Assembly: GCF_900176415.1 (NCBI RefSeq)
Contig: NZ_FWXO01000006.1
Location: 86,488-150,487, forward strand
Reading direction: 5' to 3'
Source: Cellulophaga tyrosinoxydans
Lineage (GTDB): Bacteria > Bacteroidota > Bacteroidia > Flavobacteriales > Flavobacteriaceae
Length of the DNA stretch: 64,000 bases
The notes under the pieces are model-generated. The model was not told the origin of the DNA and did no database searches. It saw only the letters and a list, made by a program, of their open reading frames with translations. The position numbers and the translations under genes were made by a program. Of this stretch, positions 43,430 through 52,857 are shown piece by piece. Within the stretch, counting starts at the first letter, position 1. Each line of letters opens with the position of its first letter.

Positions 43430-45276
43430 TGGCTGATATTATTCAACTTTTACCAGACCATGTGGCCAATCAAATTGCTGCTGGTGAGGTGGTTCAACGC
43501 CCTGCTTCTGTAGTAAAAGAACTATTGGAAAATGCAATTGATGCTGGCTCGGATGTTGTAAAACTTATCATTAAAGATGGTGGTAAAGCACTAATCCAAG
43601 TTATAGATAATGGCATTGGAATGAGTACTACCGATGCACGTTTAAGTTTTGAACGGCATGCCACTTCTAAGATTACTTGTGCAGAGGATTTATTTAATTT
43701 GTCTACCAAAGGGTTTCGTGGAGAAGCTTTAGCATCTATAGCGGCTATTGCGCATGTAGAGCTCTTAACAAAAACCGAAACCGACGAAATTGGGGTTCAA
43801 TTAAAAATTGAAGGGAGTAAAATCATCAATCAAGATCCTATTGTAACTCCCAAGGGAACATCACTTTGTGTAAAGAATTTGTTCTTTAATATTCCTGCAA
43901 GGCGTAATTTTTTAAAATCTAATCAGGTAGAATTTAGACATATTACAGACGAATTTCATAGGGTTGCATTGGCACATCCAACTATTGAATTTCATTTTTA
44001 TAATAATGGAAGCGAAATATTTAATCTTCCAAAATCTAATTACAGGCAGCGCATTGTAAATATTTTCGGTGGAAAAACCAATGAAAAATTGGTGCCTGTT
44101 ATTGAAGAAACACAAGTGCTTAAAATATCAGGTTTTATAACAAAGCCAGAATTTGCTAAAAAGAGTAGAGGAGAGCAGTTTTTCTTTGTAAATAATAGAT
44201 TTATAAAAAGTCCTTATTTACATCATGCAGTAGTTAGTGCTTTTGAAGGATTAATTAGATCGGATAATCATCCAGGTTATTTTTTATACCTAGATGTTGA
44301 TCCGGCGTCAATTGATATTAATATTCATCCTACAAAAACAGAGATTAAGTTTGACGATGAACATACTTTGTATGCGCTTTTACGTTCAGCTATAAAACAT
44401 GCCTTGGGGCAATTTAATGTTGTTCCTGCTTTAGATTTTGAGCAAGACCAGAATTTAGAAACACCGTACAATTACAAATCTAAAATTGCTGAAGTTCCAC
44501 GAGTTACTGTAAATCCGACTTTTAACCCTTTTGCAGATGACACTCCAAAAGCTACAAGAGTCCCTATCTACGAAAAGCAAAGTGCAAAAGGATGGGAAAA
44601 TATGTTTGTAGGTTTAGAGTCTAAGGTAGGTAAGGAGCGCGATTTTAGTAGTGTAAGTTTTGAATCGGAGACGATTACAGGTTCTATTTTTAATAATGAA
44701 CCAGAAGTAGATCATGTGTCTACCACATTACAATTAAAACGTAAATACATCATTACCACCATAAAATCTGGAATGGTTATTATTGATCAGAGTAGAGCGC
44801 ACCAGAGAGTATTGTATGAAAATTTCTTAAAAAATATCACGGTTAAAGAGGCGGTAAGTCAACAATTATTATTTCCCATAAGCTTGTCTTTTTCAAAGTC
44901 TGATATCGCTATCATTAATGAAATTAAAGACAGTTTGCTTACGCTTGGCTTTGCATTTGATACTGTAGAAGATGATTCTATTGAAATTTCGGGAGTTCCT
45001 ATTATGGTGCCAGAGAGCGAAGTTGGAATGGTTTTGGATCAATTAATTGCTGATTACCAATTAGATGCGCCTGAAGATAGTTTTTCTCAATCCGATATTG
45101 TTTCTAAAACCCTATGTAAGACTCTGGCTGTGAAAACTGGAGAACAATTAGATAGTGAGTCGCAATTGGCCTTAGTGAATGATCTTTTTGCGTGTAAGGA
45201 ATATAAAATTAGTCCGTTTAATAAACCTATATACATTACCATGACTGGTGATGATATTGATAAAAAATTCTTTTAA
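43429..45276 (+). CDS. mutL: DNA mismatch repair protein MutL
   Basis: A 615-residue MutL. The GHKL ATPase has ELLENAIDAG (31-40), DNGIGM (60-65) and GFRGEALASIAAI (95-107). The transducer domain ends near 330, followed by a linker and a C-terminal dimerisation domain from about 425. The endonuclease motif DQHA(X)2E(X)4E reads DQSRAHQRVLYE (453-464) and the CPHGRP-like motif reads SPFNKP (595-600), so nicking activity is doubtful. It is followed one base later by two rhomboid genes. Confidence 0.95.
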   Translation: MADIIQLLPDHVANQIAAGEVVQRPASVVKELLENAIDAGSDVVKLIIKDGGKALIQVIDNGIGMSTTDARLSFERHATSKITCAEDLFNLSTKGFRGEALASIAAIAHVELLTKTETDEIGVQLKIEGSKIINQDPIVTPKGTSLCVKNLFFNIPARRNFLKSNQVEFRHITDEFHRVALAHPTIEFHFYNNGSEIFNLPKSNYRQRIVNIFGGKTNEKLVPVIEETQVLKISGFITKPEFAKKSRGEQFFFVNNRFIKSPYLHHAVVSAFEGLIRSDNHPGYFLYLDVDPASIDINIHPTKTEIKFDDEHTLYALLRSAIKHALGQFNVVPALDFEQDQNLETPYNYKSKIAEVPRVTVNPTFNPFADDTPKATRVPIYEKQSAKGWENMFVGLESKVGKERDFSSVSFESETITGSIFNNEPEVDHVSTTLQLKRKYIITTIKSGMVIIDQSRAHQRVLYENFLKNITVKEAVSQQLLFPISLSFSKSDIAIINEIKDSLLTLGFAFDTVEDDSIEISGVPIMVPESEVGMVLDQLIADYQLDAPEDSFSQSDIVSKTLCKTLAVKTGEQLDSESQLALVNDLFACKEYKISPFNKPIYITMTGDDIDKKFF

Positions 45277-46020
45277 ATGCTTAGAATTACTGATACCGTA
45301 AAACATTTAATCATTATTAATGTTTTGTTTTTTGTTGCCACTCAGGTTTTTGGTGAACAAATGTACCAATGGTTTGCCTTGTGGTTTCCAAAGAATGAAA
45401 ATTTTGAGTTTTGGCAGGTGATTACGCATATGTTTATGCATGGTGGCTGGTCGCATATTCTTTTTAATATGTTTGGACTCTGGATGTTTGGCTCGCCAGT
45501 TGAGCAATATCTCGGTAAAAAACAGTTTATCTTTTTATATTTTTCAGCGGGTTTAGGCGCAGTTTTATTTCAGCTTGGATTTTATTATTTCACCTATTTA
45601 CCTACGTATTCAGATTTAATAAGTTCTGGGCTAACAGGGGATCAAATAGTACATATGTTATCTTCTAACCAATTAATGGACGGAATTGGTAATGCTCAAA
45701 AATTACAGCTACAAGAAATATTTCCAGTTTATAACGCCTCTATGGTAGGAGCATCAGGTTGTATTATGGGAATTTTAGCTGCCTTTGGGGTGATGAACCC
45801 AAATGCAGAATTAATGCTGATGTTTTTACCGATACCCATAAAAGCTAAATATTTTATACCTGGGATTATTTTATTAGATATTATCTCAGCATTTTCTGGT
45901 CAGTCTTTCTTTAGCCCTAGCAATACGGCTTATATGGCACACGTTGGTGGAGCAGCAATTGGTTTTATTATGATGTGGTATTGGAAGAAAAATTCGTTTA
46001 ACAAGAATCGTTGGAATTAA
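45277..46020 (+). CDS. rhomboid family intramembrane serine protease, copy 1
   Basis: A 247-residue six-helix membrane protease. The catalytic serine is in MVGASGCIMGIL (GxSG), the catalytic histidine in YMAHVGGAAIGF near the C-terminus, and the helix-2 motif is HMFMHGGWSHILFNMFGLWMFG as two short parts. It begins immediately after the mutL stop codon and is followed by a second rhomboid gene. Its substrates are unknown. Confidence 0.93.
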   Translation: MLRITDTVKHLIIINVLFFVATQVFGEQMYQWFALWFPKNENFEFWQVITHMFMHGGWSHILFNMFGLWMFGSPVEQYLGKKQFIFLYFSAGLGAVLFQLGFYYFTYLPTYSDLISSGLTGDQIVHMLSSNQLMDGIGNAQKLQLQEIFPVYNASMVGASGCIMGILAAFGVMNPNAELMLMFLPIPIKAKYFIPGIILLDIISAFSGQSFFSPSNTAYMAHVGGAAIGFIMMWYWKKNSFNKNRWN

Positions 46021-46022
46021 GA

Positions 46023-46895
46023 ATGGCTACAGATTTAAGATATCAATATTCAAGATTAAACATTGCTGAGAAACTCATTGTTATAAATGTGGTAATTTTT
46101 CTATTTACCAGATTAATAACAGTGCTTTTTAGTTTTGATATGGATACTATTTTGCATTGGTTGGAGCTGCCTAAAGAAATTGGTGTATTTATCTTCCAGC
46201 CATGGTCTTTAGTAACCTATGCATTTTTACATGGTAGTTTCGGTCATATTTTTTGGAACATGCTGATGCTCTACTTTACAGGACGAATTTTTATGAACCT
46301 ATATGGCGAACGAAAATTTATTAATGTCTATTTTTTAGGTGCTATTTTTGGCGGTCTAATTTTTATATTAAGTTATAATATATTTCCGGCTTTAATAGGA
46401 TTAAACAATTCACTAATTGGTGCATCAGCAGCAGTTATGGCTGTTTTAATATTTGTGTGTACCTATACCCCAAACCAAGAAGTGCGCATTATCTTTTTTA
46501 ATGTAAAGTTGTGGCATGTTGGTGTATTTAGTGTTTTAATCGATATTTTTTTTATTGGTGGTGGCTCTAATATTGGAGGAAGACTTTCGCATTTAGGGGG
46601 AGCTTTTGTGGGCTATTTCTATGCGCGTAAGTTAATGGAGGGGACTGATATTGGTGCGGGATTTTCAAATATGTTAGACCGTATTGGAAATTTATTTACT
46701 AAAAATAAAAAGGCCCCAATGAAAACAGTTTACCGTAAACCTACTTCTAATTTAAAAAAATCGGCTGGGAGTGATAAAGAAAAGCATCAAAGACAGATTG
46801 ATATTATACTAGATAAAATAAGCAAATCGGGTTATGAAAGTCTTTCTAAAGCAGAAAAGGATTTTCTATTTAAAGCAGGTAAAGAAGACGGATAG
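46023..46895 (+). CDS. rhomboid family intramembrane serine protease, copy 2
   Basis: I use the ATG at 46023 (290 residues, beginning ATDLRYQYSRLN), 2 bases after the first rhomboid gene. An ATG at 46011 would add 4 residues and overlap. The motif around the catalytic serine reads LIGASAAVMAVL (GASA rather than GASG), with the catalytic histidine in LSHLGGAFVGYF. A basic cytoplasmic C-terminal tail (about 215-290) follows, absent from copy 1. Its stop codon shares one base with the GTG start of the next gene. Confidence 0.9.
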   Translation: MATDLRYQYSRLNIAEKLIVINVVIFLFTRLITVLFSFDMDTILHWLELPKEIGVFIFQPWSLVTYAFLHGSFGHIFWNMLMLYFTGRIFMNLYGERKFINVYFLGAIFGGLIFILSYNIFPALIGLNNSLIGASAAVMAVLIFVCTYTPNQEVRIIFFNVKLWHVGVFSVLIDIFFIGGGSNIGGRLSHLGGAFVGYFYARKLMEGTDIGAGFSNMLDRIGNLFTKNKKAPMKTVYRKPTSNLKKSAGSDKEKHQRQIDIILDKISKSGYESLSKAEKDFLFKAGKEDG

Positions 46896-47926
46896 TGCAG
46901 ATTGTTTCATTTTTTAAAAAACTCTTTATAGGTATTAATGTGCTCGTTGCAGCATCGTTATTACTTGCTTGCTTGGTACCTTATATATCTTTGGAAACGT
47001 TACCCTTTGTGGCATTTTTAAGTTTGGGGATACCTATTCTTGTATTCGTAAATTTATTGTTTTTACTTTTCTGGGCATTTAGCGGTAAAAAGCAATTGTT
47101 TTTGTCACTTATAGTTCTTATCATAAGTTACTTTTCGTTAAGTTCCTTTTTTATGTTCCGGTTTACTTCAGATGATGCAGATAGTAAGGCCGATTTAAAA
47201 GTGATGACCTATAATGTGCGCGGGTTTAATAGGTATAAAAATATCGATGCTCCAAATGTATTTGATGAAATATTGGATTTGATAAATACTGAAAACCCAG
47301 ATGTTATTTGTTTTCAGGAGTTTGATGATAATAAGCAAAAGGCATTTAAAAATTATAAATACAAGTATTTAAAGTACATTGATAATAAAGGAAAGGTTAC
47401 GCTTGCGGTGTATTCTAAATTCCCTATTATCAATGAAGGTTTAATTAATTTTCCGGAAAGTCCTAATAACGCTTCATTTGTAGATATACGTGTTAAAAAG
47501 GATACTATACGTGTGTACAATTTACATTTAGAATCTTTGAGAGTAATTCCTGATAAAGATGTTATTGCTAAAGAAGAGTCTAAAAAACTATACAAGCGAG
47601 TAACTCATTCCTTTAAAAAACAACAAGAACAGGCAGAAATAATAAAGGAGAATTTGCAAAATACTTCTTATAAGGCCATTGTATGCGGTGATTTTAACGG
47701 TACGCAATATTCTAATGTCTACAGAACTATTCGCAGCGATTTACAGGATTCTTTTCAAGAAAAAGGATCGGGTTATGGCCGCACTTATAATTTTAAATAT
47801 TACCCCGTGCGGATAGATTTTATTCTTGTAGATAAGAGTTTTGAAGTAGTTTCACACCAGAATTATGATGCAAAATTATCGGATCACTTTCCGGTAATGA
47901 CCTCAATTAACCTCCAATCGCATTAA
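46895..47926 (+). CDS. endonuclease/exonuclease/phosphatase (EEP) family membrane protein
   Basis: A 343-residue protein with a GTG start, three N-terminal transmembrane helices (about 8-30, 34-55, 62-85) and a C-terminal EEP catalytic domain (about 100-343). Catalytic motifs are MTYNVRGFNRY, VICFQEFDD, VCGDFNGTQYSN and LSDHFPVMTSI. The family includes DNases and phosphodiesterases; anchoring suggests an envelope substrate, but it is not known. The coding end overlaps the convergent DUF6122 gene by 24 bases. Confidence 0.9.
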   Translation: MQIVSFFKKLFIGINVLVAASLLLACLVPYISLETLPFVAFLSLGIPILVFVNLLFLLFWAFSGKKQLFLSLIVLIISYFSLSSFFMFRFTSDDADSKADLKVMTYNVRGFNRYKNIDAPNVFDEILDLINTENPDVICFQEFDDNKQKAFKNYKYKYLKYIDNKGKVTLAVYSKFPIINEGLINFPESPNNASFVDIRVKKDTIRVYNLHLESLRVIPDKDVIAKEESKKLYKRVTHSFKKQQEQAEIIKENLQNTSYKAIVCGDFNGTQYSNVYRTIRSDLQDSFQEKGSGYGRTYNFKYYPVRIDFILVDKSFEVVSHQNYDAKLSDHFPVMTSINLQSH

Positions 47927-48226
47927 ATAACAATCGGAGTAATCGGCCAGCATATGTAATAATAATGCAATGCCAAAGATTCTGGTCTTTTTAAAGAAAA
48001 GTAAAATTACATAAAGCGCTATTGCCCAGTATTGATGAAAAAAATGGAAATTAATACTACATCTATTAGCATCAAACATTGGTGTGGCAAATAAATGGTC
48101 TACATCTATTAAAATCGCAGCTAGAAGAATTAAAATTACACGATTTCTATTTTCTTTAAAAAACAGAAAACCTATGAGAATAGGCACAATAAAGTGTATA
48201 CCGTAATGGATGCAAAACCTAAGCAT
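47903..48226 (-). CDS. DUF6122 small membrane protein
   Basis: A 107-residue integral membrane protein with about four hydrophobic segments and conserved-looking His/Asp residues (FCIHYGIHFIVP, LIDVDHLFATP, HFFHQYW, LLHMLADYSDC). The pattern matches DUF6122, a short flavobacterial family of unknown role. It overlaps the WbqC-like gene by 8 bases at its start and the EEP gene by 24 bases at its end. Confidence 0.82.
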   Translation of the reverse strand: MLRFCIHYGIHFIVPILIGFLFFKENRNRVILILLAAILIDVDHLFATPMFDANRCSINFHFFHQYWAIALYVILLFFKKTRIFGIALLLHMLADYSDCYLMRLEVN

Positions 48227-48854
48227 CTAAAAAATCTAAAGGGATTTCTTGTAAATAGGAAAGTGCATTCGTGCCTTCATTAAATAGTAAATCTAAAATA
48301 CTCAGGTTCTCAATAAATCCGTTTCTATCATCAAATACCTGCACATATGGAGTAAATGCTACAGGTGCCGTTTTTTTAGCATCAATTAATGTTCTTCCTT
48401 CTGTTTCTTTTTCACCTAAGGTTTTATGAAATATAGCTGTTTTAGCGCTCGGCATTTCAATTTGCAGACAATCGCATGCTATTTCAATGGTTTTTAGATT
48501 AAAATCTAATAAGGTTTTATATTCTTGGTTGTATAAAACCGCGATTTCATCTTCGTAAAATTCAAAAAAAGGCGATGTTCTATAGGCGGTTTGTAGCGTG
48601 CGCCAATGTTGTCTTTGCCATGCATATTTGTTGTCTATCAATACATCGGCATAGGTATTTCTACCTTTAGATTTTCCATTGTGTTTAATAGGAATGCTCA
48701 AGGTGTGAAAACCACGATCATTAGCAATATGGCAACGGTTTCTAAAGCTTTGTTTTTGATAATTGCCAGATACTTCCCAAATAATATCGCGTTGTGCTAG
48801 TACTGCAAAATTCAATAGATTCAAGAAATACCCAGGATGCATAACTACACTCAT
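48219..48854 (-). CDS. WbqC-like family protein
   Basis: I start at 48854 (211 residues, MSVVMHPGYFLNLL), 10 bases after the lepB stop codon. A longer frame to 48914 would overlap lepB by 50 bases with a poor N-terminus. The WbqC pattern is HPGYFLNLLNFAVLAQRD, NYQKQSFRNRCHI and WQRQHWRTLQTAYRTSPFFEFY. Members occur in surface polysaccharide clusters but the reaction is not established. It overlaps DUF6122 by 8 bases. Confidence 0.87.
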   Translation of the reverse strand: MSVVMHPGYFLNLLNFAVLAQRDIIWEVSGNYQKQSFRNRCHIANDRGFHTLSIPIKHNGKSKGRNTYADVLIDNKYAWQRQHWRTLQTAYRTSPFFEFYEDEIAVLYNQEYKTLLDFNLKTIEIACDCLQIEMPSAKTAIFHKTLGEKETEGRTLIDAKKTAPVAFTPYVQVFDDRNGFIENLSILDLLFNEGTNALSYLQEIPLDFLDA

Positions 48855-48864
48855 CACTATAAAA

Positions 48865-50568
48865 TTATTTTTTAGAGGTAGTTTTTCGTTTTTTTCTGAT
48901 GAAGTCAAACACAAAATAACCTCCTAAAAGCAATAAAAAGTATTTAAAGTAAGAAACCGGTTCACCTTCACCATTTACGGTCGTGAATACACGATCCCAA
49001 CGAATACTCCAATTTTTTACGCCTTCTGTAAAGTTATCAAAACTCATCCAAATAAATATAGGAGTACCAACAATGTGGTCTTCTGGAACATAACCCCAAA
49101 AACGACTATCTTCAGATTTGTGTCGGTTATCACCCATCATCCAGTAGTAATTTTTCGCGAAGGTATAGGTGTTTGTAGCTTTCCCATCAATTAATATCTG
49201 ATTGCCAGAAACACTTAAGGTATGGTGCTCGTAATCTTTTATAATTTTCTTATAGAATGGTAAAGTTTCAACCGTTAAATCAATAGTTTTTCCTGCTTCT
49301 GGAATATATATGGGACCAAAATTATCCACGTTCCAAGGATAGCTGCTGCTCTGTGGAAAAATACTAGTATCTGCCAAGTTTTGACTGAATCTGGTTACAG
49401 ATGTTATAGCAGGATTACTGGCATAGTTTTTAGCTTCTTCATCGGTCATATTAAACAGCGCCATATTCTTTACATTTTCTGCTTTTAAGAATGATGCTGC
49501 ATTTTGAGAAGAGAAGTTACCTGTGTAATAGTTGTAGATAGAATCTGCTTTGATATATTCTAAACTAGTTCTAGTTTTTAAAATTTCTTCAGCATTATCT
49601 TGCAATAAGGCAGTTTTTGGAATTCTAAAGATGTATCCAGAAAAGGTATTTATTCCTCCTAAATCTCTTAGAAGCTGATTTGCTATATCGGTCTTAGCGG
49701 TTACTACATGAAAAAACTCAGGTTTTGCTCTGTCCGAAAGTTTAAGTTTTTTATCATCTATATAAACATCGCCATTTTTAATAGAAAGCATATCGCCAGG
49801 AGTTCCCACACAACGCTTTACATAATTAGATTTTTTATCGATAGGTTTAAGAACTCCTTTTTCTTTAACAAAAAACTTATATACCGTATCTGCAGGCCAA
49901 CTGAATACTACAATATCATTCTTTTTAACTTTTGTAAAACCAGGTAATCTAAAATAAGGTAATTGTGGTTTGTTTAAGTACGATTTTATATTTAACCCAG
50001 GAATGGTGTCATGTACCATAGGAGCTGCCACAGTGGTCATTGGCGTTCTTGCACCGTAATGGAACTTACTCACAAATAAAAAGTCGCCCACTAAAAGTGT
50101 TTTCTCTAAAGATGGTGTTGGGATTACATAAGGTTGAATAAAATAGGTATGTACAATACTAGCAGCAACAACGGCAAAAACAATAGAACTTACCCATTCT
50201 CCTGCAATAGTTTTTGGCTGTAAACTTCTGTTTTCTATATATTTTACATCTAAAGCATAGTTTACATAATAAATATAAAAACCTAAGGTAAGTAAAACTA
50301 ACCAGGTATCTAGCAGGGTGTTTTTACCATAACTACGAATGGTTTCTACCCATATCACGGGGAACATCAGTAAATTTATGATGGGTATAAATAATAAAAT
50401 TACCCACCATTTAGGCCGATTTATTATTTGCATTAATACAATTGCATTGTACACAGGAATTGCTGCTTCCCAAGCTTTTCTTCCTGCTTTAACGTATAAT
50501 TTCCAAGTCCCTAAAAAGTGAATGACTTGAATAACTAGAATAAAAACTAACCACTGAGTTCCGTTCAT
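48865..50568 (-). CDS. lepB: signal peptidase I, large Bacteroidota type
   Basis: A 567-residue inner-membrane leader peptidase. Four or five N-terminal hydrophobic segments (to about 142) precede the S26 domain with catalytic S153 in PTPSLEKTLLVGDFL and lysine K251 in NYVKRCVGTPGDM. A long insertion (about 280-440) separates these from MMGDNRHKSEDSRFWGYVP (about 480-500). The size is much above E. coli LepB (324) but usual for the phylum. It ends with a transmembrane segment and basic tail. It lies in the parA to DUF6122 operon, 24 bases after dapB. Confidence 0.94.
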   Translation of the reverse strand: MNGTQWLVFILVIQVIHFLGTWKLYVKAGRKAWEAAIPVYNAIVLMQIINRPKWWVILLFIPIINLLMFPVIWVETIRSYGKNTLLDTWLVLLTLGFYIYYVNYALDVKYIENRSLQPKTIAGEWVSSIVFAVVAASIVHTYFIQPYVIPTPSLEKTLLVGDFLFVSKFHYGARTPMTTVAAPMVHDTIPGLNIKSYLNKPQLPYFRLPGFTKVKKNDIVVFSWPADTVYKFFVKEKGVLKPIDKKSNYVKRCVGTPGDMLSIKNGDVYIDDKKLKLSDRAKPEFFHVVTAKTDIANQLLRDLGGINTFSGYIFRIPKTALLQDNAEEILKTRTSLEYIKADSIYNYYTGNFSSQNAASFLKAENVKNMALFNMTDEEAKNYASNPAITSVTRFSQNLADTSIFPQSSSYPWNVDNFGPIYIPEAGKTIDLTVETLPFYKKIIKDYEHHTLSVSGNQILIDGKATNTYTFAKNYYWMMGDNRHKSEDSRFWGYVPEDHIVGTPIFIWMSFDNFTEGVKNWSIRWDRVFTTVNGEGEPVSYFKYFLLLLGGYFVFDFIRKKRKTTSKK

Positions 50569-50592
50569 TTTATATATTTTTAATTCTTACTG

Positions 50593-51294
50593 CTATTCTA
50601 TATGCAATACATCTTTCATGGTGAAGACACCATGTTTACCAATTATCCATTCGGCCGCAGTTATTGCTCCTAAAGCAAACCCTTCGCGATTATGTGCAGT
50701 ATGTTTAATTTCGATACTATCTACAGCGCTATCGTACGTAATGCTATGTGTACCTGGTACATTAGCTTCACGAATGGCTTTTATAGGTATGTTATGTGCT
50801 TCTTTTTTATCTAGTTTCCAACCAGAATAGGCAGAATTTTTAATAATACCTTCCGCTAAAGTAATGGCTGTACCGCTTGGTGCATCTAATTTTTGAGTAT
50901 GATGAATTTCTTCCATAGAAACTGAATACGCCGTAATGTTCGCTATCATTTTAGCAAGGTATTCGTTCAATTCAAAAAATAAATTCACCCCTAAACTAAA
51001 ATTCGATGCATAAATAAAGGCACCGTTGTTTTCGTTGCACAATACAACAGCTTCTTCATACTTCTCTAACCATCCAGTAGTGCCACAAATTATAGGTGTG
51101 TTATTTTCTAAACACATTTTTATATTGTTAAAAGCTGCTGAAGGCTGACTAAAATCTATGGCTACATCAATAGTAGAAAAATCTATTTCGGTTTGATCAA
51201 CATCAATTTTAGCAACAATAGTATGGTTTCTTTTTAAGGCTAGGGTTTCAATCATTTTACCCATTTTTCCATACCCAAAAAGTGCGATGTTCAT
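50593..51294 (-). CDS. dapB: 4-hydroxy-tetrahydrodipicolinate reductase
   Basis: A 233-residue DapB of the lysine/diaminopimelate pathway. The nucleotide-binding motif is LFGYGKMGKMIE (about 4-15). CGTTGWLEKY and the catalytic/substrate motif EIHHTQKLDAPSGTA follow. The enzyme is at the short end of the family, as is common in Bacteroidota. It begins 2 bases after the DUF5683 gene. Confidence 0.95.
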   Translation of the reverse strand: MNIALFGYGKMGKMIETLALKRNHTIVAKIDVDQTEIDFSTIDVAIDFSQPSAAFNNIKMCLENNTPIICGTTGWLEKYEEAVVLCNENNGAFIYASNFSLGVNLFFELNEYLAKMIANITAYSVSMEEIHHTQKLDAPSGTAITLAEGIIKNSAYSGWKLDKKEAHNIPIKAIREANVPGTHSITYDSAVDSIEIKHTAHNREGFALGAITAAEWIIGKHGVFTMKDVLHIE

Positions 51295-51296
51295 TT

Positions 51297-51962
51297 TTAA
51301 AATTTTATAGTTAAAGCCATCCCATAATTAGGTTCAGCAGTAATATTGTTATAATCTAAATAAGGTTGAATGTCAAAACTTAGATTGTCATCAACATTAA
51401 ATTGTTTTAAATGCGAATCTACGTTAGCATCAATAATATTCAAAGCATATAATCCAATAGTCAGTAACAGCATTAAATCGCGATCCCTTTGGTATTTTTC
51501 TTGTGCATCTTGTAATGCAGAAGTAGAAAATTCAGGGGATGTTGGAGGTACATCACTAATTGGTGGTAAGTCATAGAATTCGTCATCGGTAAAGCCAGCC
51601 TGTCTTCTTTTAAATGCAGTTCTGAATCTTTTATAGCGCGAATTGTTAAAATCGTAGGCGTAAATACTGGTGCCTAACGCTGCATACACGATAGGAACTT
51701 TCCAGTAACGCTTATTGTAAATTTGCCCTAATCCAGGTAATATTGCGGAATAAAATGCCGCTTTTGCCGGTGCAAGTGGATTTATTTCTACTTTTTTCTT
51801 CAGAACGGCTTCTTGCATGATAATACCATCCTTTTTTAATTCTGTTTTAACAGAATCTATCTGCTGATCTTCTTTGATCGCAGGTATGCTATCTTGTTGT
51901 GCAAATACAGAACAAGTGAAGCATAAAATTAGAAGTATAACAATGGAATTCTTACGCACCAA
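51297..51962 (-). CDS. DUF5683 domain-containing exported protein
   Basis: A 221-residue protein with a signal peptide (about 1-21, ending CSVFAQ). The DUF5683 domain is recognised by AAFYSAILPGLGQIYNKRYWK, and a second part has QRDRDL-like charged residues and LTIGLYALNIIDANVDSHL. It has two hydrophobic segments. The function is unknown, but the gene is regularly found between parB and dapB in flavobacteria. It overlaps parB by 11 bases. Confidence 0.87.
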   Translation of the reverse strand: MVRKNSIVILLILCFTCSVFAQQDSIPAIKEDQQIDSVKTELKKDGIIMQEAVLKKKVEINPLAPAKAAFYSAILPGLGQIYNKRYWKVPIVYAALGTSIYAYDFNNSRYKRFRTAFKRRQAGFTDDEFYDLPPISDVPPTSPEFSTSALQDAQEKYQRDRDLMLLLTIGLYALNIIDANVDSHLKQFNVDDNLSFDIQPYLDYNNITAEPNYGMALTIKF

Positions 51963-52857
51963 GAATTAATTTTTTAATTCGATCAAAATCCGCTTCAGAA
52001 TTAAAAGGAATAATCAATTTACCTTTTCCTTTATCGGTGGCTTTGGCTTCTACTTTTACCGATAAATAGGCATTAAAATCTTGAATACTCTTCTCAATAA
52101 ATTGAGGATTTTTATCAGATTTTACGGCAGTTACTTTTTTACCGCTTTTAGGTTCTTGATATTCTTTTACTGCTTTTTCAGTTTCGCGAACCGATAAATT
52201 TTCACCTATAATTTTTTCGTAAAGCGCCAGTTGGTCATCTTTCTTTTCAACATTCACCAACGCTCTACCATGGCCCATACTTAAAAAGCCATCTCTAATA
52301 CCTGTTTGTACAATAGGGTCTAAACGTAATAGACGCAAGTAATTGGTTATAGTTGACCTTTTTTTACCTACACGCTCACTCATTTTTTCTTGAGTAAACT
52401 GAATTTCGTCTATTAAACGTTGGTAGGATAAAGCAATTTCAATAGGGTCTAAATCTTGTCTTTGGATATTTTCTACCAAAGCCATTTCTAATGATTCTTG
52501 ATCATTAGCTATTCTAATATACGCAGGGATGGTTTCTAAACCTATTAATTTAGAAGCTCTAAATCTACGTTCCCCAGATACTAACTGGTATTTGTTAAAA
52601 TCTAATTTACGAACTGTAATTGGCTGAATTACACCTAATTCTTTAATAGAAGATGCTAATTCTTGTAAGGCTTCATCATTAAAATTAGAACGGGGTTGAA
52701 AAGGGTTAACCTCAATAGCTTCCAAATCTAATTCTACTATATTCCCTACTACTTTATCAGCATTTTTATCTGTTGCCGAATTAATATCATTGTTAGGATC
52801 TTTAAGTAAAGCAGATAAACCTCTCCCTAACACTTGTTTTTGTGTTGCTTTCGCCAT
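51952..52857 (-). CDS. parB: chromosome partitioning protein ParB
   Basis: A 301-residue ParB/Spo0J. It starts with the ParA-stimulating region (VLGRGLSALLKD), then the CTP-binding ParB/Srx domain (NPFQPRSNF, LVSGERRFRASKLIG, ALVENIQRQDLDPIE), the helix-turn-helix (SERVGKKRSTITNYLRLLRL) and a C-terminal dimerisation domain. It forms the segrosome at parS sites near the origin. I found no convincing parS in the window. It overlaps parA by one base. Confidence 0.96.
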   Translation of the reverse strand: MAKATQKQVLGRGLSALLKDPNNDINSATDKNADKVVGNIVELDLEAIEVNPFQPRSNFNDEALQELASSIKELGVIQPITVRKLDFNKYQLVSGERRFRASKLIGLETIPAYIRIANDQESLEMALVENIQRQDLDPIEIALSYQRLIDEIQFTQEKMSERVGKKRSTITNYLRLLRLDPIVQTGIRDGFLSMGHGRALVNVEKKDDQLALYEKIIGENLSVRETEKAVKEYQEPKSGKKVTAVKSDKNPQFIEKSIQDFNAYLSVKVEAKATDKGKGKLIIPFNSEADFDRIKKLILGA

